Of a stretch of DNA of 64,000 nucleotides, positions 16,469 to 24,913 are shown piece by piece. The stretch lies in contig CAZQFV010000007.1 in the NCBI GenBank assembly GCA_964592645.1, positions 88,321 through 152,320 on the forward strand, written 5' to 3'. Positions within the stretch are counted from its first letter, which is position 1; each line of letters opens with the position of its first letter. A program made the translations under genes and the position numbers. Source of the DNA: CAZQFV01 sp964592645. Lineage in GTDB: Bacteria > Chloroflexota > Chloroflexia > DTKN01. The notes under the pieces were generated by a model that was given only the letters and a program-made list of their open reading frames with translations, was not told the origin of the DNA and searched no databases.

Positions 16469-17389
16469 ATGTTCCGCAAGTGGTACCCCGGCTGGGTCGT
16501 CGTTGGGCTGATCGCGCTCACCCTGGCCGGCCTGGCCGTCGCCGCCGCGGCCGGCGCCCGCCCGCTGGCGCCTCTGCGCCTGCTCCCGCGCTACTCCTGG
16601 GATCTGCTGGCCGAGGAAGCGCAGACCATCTCCGGCTGCACGGCGGCCGGCTGCCATACCCTGGACGGGATGCACACCTGCGCCCGCTGCCACAGCCGGC
16701 ACGGCGACGCCCAGTTGAGCGCCGTCGCCTTTGGCAACTTGCTCCTGCTGACCGGCGACGTGCCGGAGCCGGGCTATATCCCGATCAATGACATCCTGCC
16801 CTACCGCGAGTTCACCCGCACGGCGATGCCCCTCCTCGATTTCTTGTCCCAACACGGAGTCGACGATTTCGAAAGTGTCAACCTCTCTTCCCGTGACGGC
16901 GGCTTTGTCACCATCGCCCGCGAGGACCTGGGACCGGGTTCGCTGCTCCTGCCCTACGCCGACGGCGTGCGCTTTGCCGATGAGAAGCTGCATGTCTCGG
17001 CCTGGCTCAGGGGAATCGACCGCATCGTCGTCGTCGGGCGGGAGAGGCCGCTGACCATCGGCGGGACGGCGACCTCCATCGGGCGGCTGCTCCTAGGCTC
17101 CACGCGCTGGGTCACCATCGAGCAGACCACGGTGCTGCTGCAGGACCGGGAGGATCAGCAGGTCCGGCGGGCGCAGACCGCCATGCGCGTCGAGGGGGTG
17201 CCGCTGGCCGATCTGCTGGCCGGCCCCCTGCGGGTGCGCAATGCCCGGGGCGAGGAGCGCTTCCTGACGGCAGAGGAGGCCGGCCGCGCCGTGTTGGCCG
17301 TGGTCTTTGGCGATGTCACCATCGTCGTCCCGGGCGAGGGGCGCGGTCAGTGGGTCCGCGATGTGGAGGAGATTTACAGTGAGAAATAG
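16469..17389 (+). CDS. Membrane-anchored c-heme protein with SUOX-like repeats
   Basis: A 306-residue exported protein with one N-terminal helix (residues ~9-30). Cys57...Cys62-His63 (CX4CH) and Cys71-ARC-His75 (CX2CH) form one standard and one variant c-type heme site. The remainder contains two regions like the molybdopterin-binding fold: one around 'FTRTAMPLLDFLSQHG' and one at 'MRVEGVPLADLLAGPLRVRNARGEE...VVFGDVTIVVPGEGRGQWVRDVEEI'. GAGGAGGTCCG precedes the ATG, 13 bp after ecfT. It might pass electrons to, or sense the redox state of, the bound ligand outside the cell. I know of no characterised homologue with this layout. Confidence 0.65.
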   Translation: MFRKWYPGWVVVGLIALTLAGLAVAAAAGARPLAPLRLLPRYSWDLLAEEAQTISGCTAAGCHTLDGMHTCARCHSRHGDAQLSAVAFGNLLLLTGDVPEPGYIPINDILPYREFTRTAMPLLDFLSQHGVDDFESVNLSSRDGGFVTIAREDLGPGSLLLPYADGVRFADEKLHVSAWLRGIDRIVVVGRERPLTIGGTATSIGRLLLGSTRWVTIEQTTVLLQDREDQQVRRAQTAMRVEGVPLADLLAGPLRVRNARGEERFLTAEEAGRAVLAVVFGDVTIVVPGEGRGQWVRDVEEIYSEK

Positions 17390-17402
17390 GCCGTTTGCAG
17401 CA

Positions 17403-17430
17403 GTAGGGGCGACGCATGCGTCGCCCCTAC
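17403..17430. repeat. 28-bp perfect palindrome (GTAGGGGC family)
   Basis: A perfect self-complementary sequence reading GTAGGGGCGACGCA and its reverse complement. It falls between two cassette genes. A second, imperfect member lies at 19188-19214, so this is a small dispersed REP-like family. Confidence 0.75.
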
Positions 17431-17516
17431 GCCGGCAGGGTAGCCCACTCGTAGGGGGCGCTGAAGCATCCCGCCTGCGCGCTAAAGCGCGCACCACGAA
17501 CCCATGGGCAGTAGCC

Positions 17517-18641
17517 ATGGCCCTCCTGCTGCTCCTCGTGCTGCTGGCCGGCTGCAGCCTGGGCTGGCAGGCCGCCGTCCAGCTGCCGGGAGAGCCGCCC
17601 TGGACTGTCAACCGGGCGCTGCTCCGCCAGTTGAGCCGCTTCGCGGAGGAGGTCGATGGGCGGCACCTGGTGCCGCTGGAGCGCCTGCTGGAGCAGGCCG
17701 GGGCCGAGGTGGTGGAGCGCATCGTCGTCGTCGAGCCCGGCGGGGCGCGCCACGAGTACGAATGGCGGGCGGTGGCCGAGGATTCCTGGTGGCTGCCGGA
17801 CGGCCGGCTGCAGATCGTCTCGGAGACCCTCCCGGTTGCCGTGGTGGAGGTGGGGCAGTCGGCGCTGCTGGGCCGGGTCCAGGTGCACATCGCCGACATC
17901 GCCCCGACGATCGCCGCGGCGCTGGGGGTGCCGGCCCCGGCCCAGGCGACGGGGCAGGCGCGGGAAGTGGCGCCGGCCGGCCATGCCCTCTTGCTCTACC
18001 TGGACGGGTTCGGCTACCAGCGCTACCAGGAGGCCGCCCAACTGGGCCTCGTCCCCAACCTGGCGGCACTGGGCGAGCCGCTGCTGGGGCTGACCGTCTA
18101 CCCTCCGGCCACCACCCTGGCCTCGGCGGCGCTGCTGACTGGGGCGAGCCCGGCGGCGAGCGGCGTGGAGGTGCGGGGCGTCCGCCAGACCACGGCGGAG
18201 ACGCTGCCGGACGTGCTGGCGGCCGCCGGCCGGACGGTCCTCGCCGTCGAGGGCGACGCCCTGGCCTTTAACCTGCGCAGCACCGAGGCGCGCCTGTCCG
18301 GCGACCGCGACGGCAACGGCCTCACCGACGACAATGTCCTGTCCAATACCCTGGCGGTGCTGCAGGCCGGCATGCCCGACTTGCTGTGGGTCCACTTCCA
18401 CGGGATCGACGACGCCGGGCACACCTACGGGGTGGGCTCGCCGGAGCAGGACGCCCGCCTGGCTGCCGAGGACGCGGCCGTGGGCGCGATCCTGGCGGCA
18501 CTGCCCCCCGACACGCTGGTGGTCATTGTGGCCGACCACGGGATGCACCCGATCCAGGAGGACGAGGAGGAGCGGCTGGGCAACCACGGCCAGCTCGTCG
18601 CCGCGGACATGTTCATCCCGGTGTGGATATTCTCTCGTTAG
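17517..18641 (+). CDS. Lipoprotein phosphodiesterase, alkaline phosphatase superfamily
   Basis: A 374-residue protein with a lipoprotein signal (LLAGC, Cys13). Residues ~45-125 resemble a shortened SUOX-like domain ('HLVPLERLLEQAGAEVVERIVVVEPGG'). Residues ~155-374 form an alkaline-phosphatase-superfamily domain of the nucleotide pyrophosphatase/phosphodiesterase kind: metal ligands Asp163, Thr199/200 nucleophile, Asp298 with His302 (GIDDAGHTYG), Asp340-His341 (VADHGMHP) and His357 (GNHGQ). DRDGNGLTDDN at ~263 resembles a calcium loop. ATG 17517 was chosen because the lipobox follows at once. It could cleave a pyrophosphate-linked cofactor such as MGD at the cell surface; that role is inference. 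Confidence 0.75.
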   Translation: MALLLLLVLLAGCSLGWQAAVQLPGEPPWTVNRALLRQLSRFAEEVDGRHLVPLERLLEQAGAEVVERIVVVEPGGARHEYEWRAVAEDSWWLPDGRLQIVSETLPVAVVEVGQSALLGRVQVHIADIAPTIAAALGVPAPAQATGQAREVAPAGHALLLYLDGFGYQRYQEAAQLGLVPNLAALGEPLLGLTVYPPATTLASAALLTGASPAASGVEVRGVRQTTAETLPDVLAAAGRTVLAVEGDALAFNLRSTEARLSGDRDGNGLTDDNVLSNTLAVLQAGMPDLLWVHFHGIDDAGHTYGVGSPEQDARLAAEDAAVGAILAALPPDTLVVIVADHGMHPIQEDEEERLGNHGQLVAADMFIPVWIFSR

Positions 18642-18709
18642 CGTGGAACCACGGGGCCGCGCTCGAAGCGTTCGCGCGCCGGACCCCGCGGAGAATAGAG
18701 GAGGAACCT

Positions 18710-19162
18710 ATGCGCAAGATCGTTCCGTTCACCCTGGTACTGCTGCTCGCCCTCCTGGCGGGCGCCTGTGGGCCTGCGCCCACCCCGGCCAAGACGGTCG
18801 TGCCCGTCGCCCCGCCGGCGCTGGCCATCTTTGGCAAGGTCGACACGCCGCTGCAGCCCACCCTGGACGAGATCAGGGCCCTGGGGATGGAGAAGCTCAC
18901 CCTGGAGCACCCCAAGAACGGCCCCACGGAGTATGAAGGGGTCCGCCTGAACAAGCTGCTGGACAAGGCCGGTCTGGCCGCGGACGCCGCCACCATCAGC
19001 TTCGTCGCCGCGGACGGGTTCAGCGCCGACGTCGCGGTGGCCGACATCAAGGCCTGCGCCGACTGCCTGATCGCCGTCGCCGGCGCCACCCTGAACATGG
19101 CCATGCCCGGCATGTCCAGCAAGGCGTGGGTCAAGGGTGTGGTCACGATCGAGGTCAAGTAA
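18710..19162 (+). CDS. SUOX-like-fold lipoprotein 1
   Basis: A 150-residue lipoprotein (lipobox LLAGAC, Cys ~20) followed by a Pro/Thr linker and one compact domain. The pattern 'YEGVRLNKLLDKAGL...ISFVAADGFSADVAVADI...MAMPGMSSKAWVKGVVTIEV' follows the molybdopterin-oxidoreductase fold (GVPL...DGY...PG...VK-x-I-x-V) without a Mo-ligand cysteine in the usual place. GAGGAGGAACCT lies before the ATG. It may be a surface binding protein for the ECF importer. A 'CADC' pair at ~122 is unexplained. Confidence 0.65.
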   Translation: MRKIVPFTLVLLLALLAGACGPAPTPAKTVVPVAPPALAIFGKVDTPLQPTLDEIRALGMEKLTLEHPKNGPTEYEGVRLNKLLDKAGLAADAATISFVAADGFSADVAVADIKACADCLIAVAGATLNMAMPGMSSKAWVKGVVTIEVK

Positions 19163-19187
19163 CGCCAATCGCCCGCGGGGGAACCGC

Positions 19188-19214
19188 GTAGGGGCGGGGT
19201 AACCCAGCCCCTAC
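19188..19214. repeat. Second copy of the GTAGGGGC palindrome family
   Basis: GTAGGGGC (19188-19195) and GCCCCTAC (19207-19214) flank an 11-base centre that itself contains GGGGTAACCC. It lies between the two small lipoprotein genes. Confidence 0.65.
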
Positions 19215-19272
19215 GGACTGGCGGCAACGCCGTCGGGCCGGAGGCGTTGTGAACAAGGTTTCGGAGGTCAAG

Positions 19273-19758
19273 ATGCGTTATCGCAAGCAGAGGATCGCCC
19301 TGCTCCTGGCGCTGTCGCTCCTGGCGGCGCTGGCCGCGTGTGGGAGCAGCGCTCCGCAGGTGGACTGGCAGCTCAAGGTCACGGGCGCCGTCGCCACGCC
19401 GCTCACGCTCAGCTACAGCGACCTGGTGGGGATGCCCCAGGTGGAGCTGAAAGAGGTGCTGATGGAAAAGTCCACGGGGGAGGATGAAGTGACCTCGTGG
19501 TCCGGCGTGCCGCTGGGGGAGATCTGGAAAAAAGCCGGCGTCTCCGACTATACCGTGGTGGTGGCGCTGGCTTCGGATGGCTATGCCCTGGAGATCCCCA
19601 AAGACGAACTGGACGGGGCGATCGTCGCCCTGAAGGACCACGAGGGCTGGATCGCCAACACCGACAAGGAGCACGGCCCCATCCGGCTGGTCTGTCCGCA
19701 GGCGCCGGGGAACCGCTGGGTGTTCCAGCTGACGGAGCTGCAGGTGGTGGCGCCCTAG
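19273..19758 (+). CDS. SUOX-like-fold lipoprotein 2
   Basis: A 161-residue lipoprotein (LLAALAAC, Cys ~22). The single domain is the clearest molybdopterin-oxidoreductase-type fold of the cassette: 'VTGAVATPLTLSYSDLVGMPQVE', 'WSGVPLGEIWKKAGV', 'VALASDGYALEIPKDEL' and 'HGPIRLVCPQAPGNRWVFQLTELQVV'. These match the order GVPL-DGY-GP-RLV-P-vK-L-x-I of SUOX-like proteins, but the Mo-binding cysteine is absent. GGAGGTCAAG precedes the ATG; a TTG/GTG at 19249 is less likely. It is the last gene of the cassette. Confidence 0.7.
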   Translation: MRYRKQRIALLLALSLLAALAACGSSAPQVDWQLKVTGAVATPLTLSYSDLVGMPQVELKEVLMEKSTGEDEVTSWSGVPLGEIWKKAGVSDYTVVVALASDGYALEIPKDELDGAIVALKDHEGWIANTDKEHGPIRLVCPQAPGNRWVFQLTELQVVAP

Positions 19759-19762
19759 CGCG

Positions 19763-20620
19763 CTAGAGGCTGCCGTCCCGTAGCCCCAGCATCCGCACCA
19801 CCTGCAGGGGGTCGGCCTTGCCGTGGGCCGGGAACGGCGGGATGCCCTCTCCCCGGTTGCGCTCCTGGGCCATCAGCGTCTCGGTAGCGTGGGGAAAGCC
19901 GCGGATGTCGGCAAAGAGCACGGCGGCCTCTTTGAGGTGGCGCTCCGGGCGCAGCAGGTCGTCCCGGTGGTCCATCACCGCACGCAGGCGCTCCGGCGAC
20001 ATCACGCTGGCGAAACGCTGGCGCATGGGGCGCTTCTCCCGCTCGGCCCAGGAGAGGCGCTCGACCAGGACCACGCCGCCGCCCCCCAGGGCACCGGCGG
20101 CCGGCGCCATCACGGGCAGGAGAAGGTCGGCATAGACAAAGGCCAGCGCGGCCGCCAGCAGGCAGAGGAGCAGGCCCCCCAGCGTCGCGGCGATGCCCAG
20201 TCCTGGCCGGCCCAGGTTGAGGGCGACCAGCGCCAGCAGGCCGAGCAGCCCGACGAGCAGCGGGGCCAGCCAGGCCGGGGCGCGGTGCAGCCGGTCGCCG
20301 GCCAGCAGCGTATCCACGGCGTCGGCCTGGTTCTCCACCCCGGGCATGCGCTGCCGGCCGGCAAAGGGCGCGATGTGGCGGTCCTGCTCCAACTGGGTGG
20401 TGTAGCCGACCAGAGCCGCCGGATGGCGCCGTCGGCGTCGGAGGCGAAGGTGGCCAATCCCACCCCCCAGGCGGCCCGGGACAGCGCCTCCACCGGTGGG
20501 CTGTAGGTCAGCCCCGTCCCCAGGCTGCCCCGCTGCTGCTGCAGGTTGGCCGGGAGCACGACGTTGCCGGCCGCGGCCAGGGCCGCGGCCAGGTGCGGGC
20601 ATTCTCACCCCGCAGGTCGC
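19763..20620 (-). pseudogene. Broken CHASE2 / class III adenylate cyclase
   Basis: Two minus-strand frames together read as a CHASE2 sensor ('GTGLTYSPPVEALSRAAWGVGLATFASDADGAIRRLW', ~20540-20410), then, after a frameshift near 20395-20425, 'YTTQLEQDRHIAPF', three transmembrane helices and the start of a class III cyclase domain ('SVMSPERLRAVMDH...AAVLFADIRGF'). After the first metal-binding Asp the catalytic domain stops and unrelated codons follow to a stop at 19763. The 5' end is also missing. The gene is therefore frameshifted and truncated at both ends. Confidence 0.7.
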
Positions 20621-20643
20621 CCAGCAGTAGAACCTATCTCTAA

Positions 20644-20716
20644 CTACGAAGGCACAAAGACACGAAGAAATGCAGAAACAGGAAGACACAGAAGCACTTT
20701 GTGCCTTTGTGGTTTG
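20644..20716. repeat. Dispersed 'CCTTTGTG' hairpin repeat, copy 1
   Basis: An imperfect inverted repeat: the left arm carries GAAGGCACAAAGACACGAAG and the right arm CACTTTGTGCCTTTGTGG. Related copies lie at 25966-26038 and 35699-35816. From 20717 to 20842 only further GC hairpins are seen, no gene. Confidence 0.65.
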
Positions 20717-20842
20717 GGAGATGGCTTCTAGAAAGGGCGCAGGCGCCCCACGCACTGCGCGTGGAGCGCCTGCTGCTTGGGAGGAGCGCAAGCTCCTCGT
20801 TTTCTGCCGCCGGGCGCGATCGGCAGACCGCGCTGCCCGGGG

Positions 20843-23800
20843 CTACTTGGCCATGTTCTTGTACACGAGGGGCAGGTACACGGACCACCAGCGCTGCACT
20901 GTAACCAGGTGGCTGGTGGGGACATGCACCCCGCCGCAGTTGGTCGCGGTCATCACCACGGTGTAGTCGCCGGCCATGGCGTAGGTATGCACGGGGTTGG
21001 CCCCGGTGTCGTATGTCCCGTCGCCAAAGCTCCAGCTGTACTCGATCGTCGCGGTCCCGGTGGCGTAGCCGGTGAAGGTGATCACGTCGCCGACGAACGG
21101 CTCTTCCGGCGTCCACGTAAAGTCGACGGCGCTGGGAGGAGTGCACGGCTCGTACAGGAAGGCGAGCCGGCCCTCGATCGCCGGCGAGACCGTTCCCTGG
21201 TCCGTGACATAGTTGATCACCGCGTCGCGCACATAGTATTGGGTGTCGGCGACGATCTGGTCGAGCGGCCAAAGGGTCTGGCTGCCGTCTCTAAAGTTGC
21301 ACGAGCCGGCCGCCAGGTAGTTGACCGTCGAGACATCGTAGTAGGTGTCGGCGTCGTTGAAGTCGACCACCGTCCCGTTGAAGCTCAAGCCGGCCACGTT
21401 GTTGCCGTTGGGCGGGGCCGGGTACATGTCGGTATAGGTGATGTGCCCGCCGGCGTTGATGTCCAGCATACAGGTGGTGTAGTAGGAGTAGCCGCCGTAG
21501 CCCGGCACGTACTTGTAGTAGTAGTAGTTGCGGTAGGCGCGCTCCAGGATCGTCTTTAGCTGCGGGCCGTTCATGCGGATCACCACCAGCGAGTTCTCGT
21601 AGGGCATCAGCGTGAACATATCGGCCACGGTCAGCGTGTAGGGGTCGGTGATGGTGGCCCCGGCGGCAATGGCCCGATTGGACATCGCGCCGGAGAGGTG
21701 AAAGTCGGGAAAGATGCCGTTCCGCTCCAGCTCGGCGACGGAGGAATCCGCCTGCAGGTTGGCGGCGTTGGTCTCCTCGGTGTAGGCGGTCAGGGCGCTG
21801 ATCGGTGTGGTGGTCCAACCCAGGACCCGGCTGTTGTAGGCGTCCAGCATAGCCTTGTACGGATCGACGATCGCCTTGATGTCGGGGTCTTCGGGCGTGG
21901 CGGCCGCGTCCACCTTGATGTAGCGGCCGGCCTGGGACAGCAGGTCGTACCCGCCCGAGCCGTTCGGCACAAAGCCCAGGACCACCTGGCCCAGGTAGTT
22001 GTTATAGCGATACATCTGGGTGACCAGGACCGGGGCCCCGTCCGCGCCCTCCAGGATGGCCGGCAAGTACTTGTAGGAGCCGGAGTAGATGGTCTGCTTG
22101 CTCGGGTCGGTGTGGCTGTGCCCGCCGATGATCGCCGCCAGGCCGCCGGTCTGCGCCGCCATGTAGGTGTCGACGTTGTTATCGACCTCGACGCTGCCGG
22201 GGATGGTGGTGAAGCCGATGTGCGTCAGTCCGACCACGGCGTCGTTCTCGGCGGCCAGGATCGGGACAAGTTCCTGGGCCTTGGCGATCGGATTGCTGAA
22301 GGAGAGCCCCTCGATGTTGCTGGGCAGCTCATAGTTGGGCACGCGGTGGTTGGTGATGCCCAGGATGGCAATGTTGATCACGTCGGACGTCCCGCTCACG
22401 GGCACCGAGACGGTGATGTACGGCTTGACGCCCACCAGTTCCAGGCCGTAGCGGCCGTCGTCGGTGACGTTGGCCCCCAGGATCGGGAAGTCGGCCAGCC
22501 CGAACACGGAGGTAAAGACGTCGTTGCCAAAGTTGAACTCGTGGTTGCCCAGGACGAACGCCGTGTAGGTCATGGCGTTCATCACGGCGATGGCCGGCTG
22601 GATGTGCATAGTCGGGGTGACGATGGGCGTGCCGTCGGCGGCGTAGCCGAAGCCGGCGGTCTTGAAGTAGTAGCTCATGGCGTCGCCCTGGATGGTATCG
22701 CCGGCGTTGAGCAGGAGGGCGTAGGGGTTCTTGGCCCGCTCCTGCTTCACCAACGTGGCCACCTGGGTCCAACCCGGGTACGAGCCGGACTTTAGCAGGT
22801 TGCCGTGCTGGTCGTTGTGGTGCAAGATGGTGACCGGGAGGACCGGGCCGCCGGTATCATCGCCGTCGCGGTGGATGCGGTCGTCGAGCGCGGGCTCGTA
22901 GGGGTTGCTGATGGTGTAGACGGCCGAAATCCAGCGCTCGGCGCCGTCCAGCATGTCGCCCCAATAGGAGATGTTGGTCAGGTACTTGAAGGGCGTGAAC
23001 CCGTCTTGGCCGGCCGGCGCCAGGAACTCGTTGGTGGCGATACGGTAGGTACGCCCCAGGTCCAACGGCTCCCAGGTGTTGGTGTCGGGGTTCCAGACCT
23101 CGATGTTGTAGGCGCCCCAGGCCCACGGCTGCGGACCGGGCAGGGTGTTGTTGTAGCGGTAGAAATCGTAGCGGACCCCGGCCACTTGCAAGGCCCCCTT
23201 GAAGAGGGTGGCGCTCTGGTTGAGCAGCTCCACGATCTGTGCCCCGGTCATGCTGCCGACGATGGTCTGGTTGCCAAAGGGCAACACACTGTACATCATG
23301 CCATGGGTGATCGTCTGGGGCCATGTCGTGGTGGGTGGGCCGGGCCAGATAAAGTCGGTGCGCAGCCCACCGGCGTTGTTAAAGACCATATCCACGTCGT
23401 TGAGCGGCTCGTCGTCGTTGTTCAGGTCGTTATAGATGGCGTCGTTGATGAACGCACCCATCTTCGAGTCGCCGTTGTAGTTGCGCTCGATGTTGCCGTT
23501 GGTATAGCCGACCACCCGGTTGATCTGATCCTGGTACCACGGGTCGTTGGCCCAGGCGTCGATGGCCGCCTTGATCTCGGCATCCTCCGGGTCGCCGGTG
23601 CCGACAACCAGCCGCTGCCAGGTCACACTCACATCGCCGCCCTTGGCGGTGTCGATCGCCAGGGTAGCCATGCCGACTTTGCGGCCGGCGTAGTGGGCCT
23701 GGACGACGGTCGTCCCGCTGATCACCTGCGCGGCAGCGAGATCCGTGTGGCTGTGGCCGCCGATGATCAGGTCCACCGGCGTGCCGCCCTTCACCAGCCG

Positions 23801-24619
23801 GCGGGCCAAGGTCTGATCCCCATACACGGGGAAGCCGTAGCCGTAGCCGCCGTCGGCGTTGCCGAGGTGGCTGAGCACGACGATGGTGTCCGCCTGGGCA
23901 TCCAATTCGGCCCAGTAGTGGGCGATGGACTCGGCCGGGTCCTTGAAGCAAAGGCCCGCCGTCGCCCAGGCGACGGTAATAAAGGGCACTTCCTGCGTGG
24001 TCACGCCGATGATGCCGATCACAACTTTGTTGGGCGCGGCGCCCAGCGTGATCGTGACATAGGGGGCGTCCACAAAATCGGGCACGGTCCAACCGGCCGT
24101 GTCGCACGAGCCGGTGTCGCTGACGACGATGTTGGCCGAGACGAAGGGGAAATCGGCCTGGGCCGTGCGGCTAATGAGCACCTCCTGCCCCCAGTCGAAC
24201 TCGTGGTTGCCGAAGGTGGCCACGTCGTAGCCCACCCGGTTGTAGATGTCGATGGTGGACTCGCCGTAGAACAGGTTCGACAGCAGGGATCCCTGCATGA
24301 TGTCGCCGGCATCCAGGATCAGGGTGTAGCTGGGCTCCACCGTGTTGGTGAATATCTTGTAGGCGGTGCGGGCCATGCCGGGGTTGCTGCCGGAAAGCTG
24401 TAGGTTGCCGTGAAAGTCGTTGGTGTGAAAGATCGTGACCGTCACGACGGCGCTGGGGGCCAGCTCCGCGGGCCGCGCTGCCGTCGTGGAAACCGGCCCC
24501 ACCACCAGGGCGGGGACGGAGTCTGTGCGGGGTAAGGGCGACGCCGCGATAGCCGGTGTCGCCAAAACCATGCTCACCAGGACCACCAAGAGCAGGACCC
24601 GATACCATGTGCGAGCCAT
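20843..24619 (-). CDS. Secreted double 5'-nucleotidase/metallophosphatase with PKD domain
   Basis: A 1258-residue secreted protein. After a signal peptide (~1-26) come two full UshA-like units, each with a metallophosphatase domain (FHTNDFHGN, LDAGD, FGNHEFDWG, IGGHSHTD in the first; HHNDQHGN, LNAGDTIQG, LGNHEFNFG, IGGHSHTDPS in the second) and a 5'-nucleotidase C-terminal domain ('MVFNNAGGLR'; 'FHLSGAMSNR'). A PKD domain ('YSWSFGDGTYDTGANPVHTYAMAGDYTV') and a terminal 'WWSVYLPLVYKNMAK' tail follow. It should dephosphorylate extracellular nucleotides. UshA is usually ~550 residues, so this is an internal duplication. A promoter lies at 24762-24790. Confidence 0.92.
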   Translation of the reverse strand: MARTWYRVLLLVVLVSMVLATPAIAASPLPRTDSVPALVVGPVSTTAARPAELAPSAVVTVTIFHTNDFHGNLQLSGSNPGMARTAYKIFTNTVEPSYTLILDAGDIMQGSLLSNLFYGESTIDIYNRVGYDVATFGNHEFDWGQEVLISRTAQADFPFVSANIVVSDTGSCDTAGWTVPDFVDAPYVTITLGAAPNKVVIGIIGVTTQEVPFITVAWATAGLCFKDPAESIAHYWAELDAQADTIVVLSHLGNADGGYGYGFPVYGDQTLARRLVKGGTPVDLIIGGHSHTDLAAAQVISGTTVVQAHYAGRKVGMATLAIDTAKGGDVSVTWQRLVVGTGDPEDAEIKAAIDAWANDPWYQDQINRVVGYTNGNIERNYNGDSKMGAFINDAIYNDLNNDDEPLNDVDMVFNNAGGLRTDFIWPGPPTTTWPQTITHGMMYSVLPFGNQTIVGSMTGAQIVELLNQSATLFKGALQVAGVRYDFYRYNNTLPGPQPWAWGAYNIEVWNPDTNTWEPLDLGRTYRIATNEFLAPAGQDGFTPFKYLTNISYWGDMLDGAERWISAVYTISNPYEPALDDRIHRDGDDTGGPVLPVTILHHNDQHGNLLKSGSYPGWTQVATLVKQERAKNPYALLLNAGDTIQGDAMSYYFKTAGFGYAADGTPIVTPTMHIQPAIAVMNAMTYTAFVLGNHEFNFGNDVFTSVFGLADFPILGANVTDDGRYGLELVGVKPYITVSVPVSGTSDVINIAILGITNHRVPNYELPSNIEGLSFSNPIAKAQELVPILAAENDAVVGLTHIGFTTIPGSVEVDNNVDTYMAAQTGGLAAIIGGHSHTDPSKQTIYSGSYKYLPAILEGADGAPVLVTQMYRYNNYLGQVVLGFVPNGSGGYDLLSQAGRYIKVDAAATPEDPDIKAIVDPYKAMLDAYNSRVLGWTTTPISALTAYTEETNAANLQADSSVAELERNGIFPDFHLSGAMSNRAIAAGATITDPYTLTVADMFTLMPYENSLVVIRMNGPQLKTILERAYRNYYYYKYVPGYGGYSYYTTCMLDINAGGHITYTDMYPAPPNGNNVAGLSFNGTVVDFNDADTYYDVSTVNYLAAGSCNFRDGSQTLWPLDQIVADTQYYVRDAVINYVTDQGTVSPAIEGRLAFLYEPCTPPSAVDFTWTPEEPFVGDVITFTGYATGTATIEYSWSFGDGTYDTGANPVHTYAMAGDYTVVMTATNCGGVHVPTSHLVTVQRWWSVYLPLVYKNMAK

Positions 24620-24761
24620 GACCTTTACCTCCTTGTTCGGTGACTTTGCCAGAGTTCCCTTACCTACCCTTTGCCGATAGACACCTCCTGTTTCTACATA
24701 GCCTGGCCTTTCGAAGGCGAAAAACCCTCCCAGGCGATGGACTGTTTTCTGTGGTATGCCC

Positions 24762-24790
24762 AGTATACCACAGCCACTTTGAACTTACAA
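24762..24790 (-). promoter_or_regulatory. Promoter of the double nucleotidase
   Basis: TTGTAA (24790-24785), 17 bp, TATACT (24767-24762) on the minus strand, leaving a leader of about 135 bases. The rest of 24620-24913 shows no gene. Confidence 0.6.
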
Positions 24791-24913
24791 GGTCCCAGGT
24801 CGCTCCTCGTGGGCCGTGTACGCAGTCTCCAGCACGTGGCGCATATTCTCCAACCATGCCGGCAACCCTTCCGGATCCGCAGCCGGGTAGCCTTGCCCTG
24901 TAGCCGTCTCCGC

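Noticed and set aside
22805..24403. A 532-codon plus-strand frame opposite the nucleotidase
   Set aside because: Composition is that of a shadow frame (Gly/Val/Asp/Arg-rich, no helices or motifs). The minus strand carries two complete metal sites.
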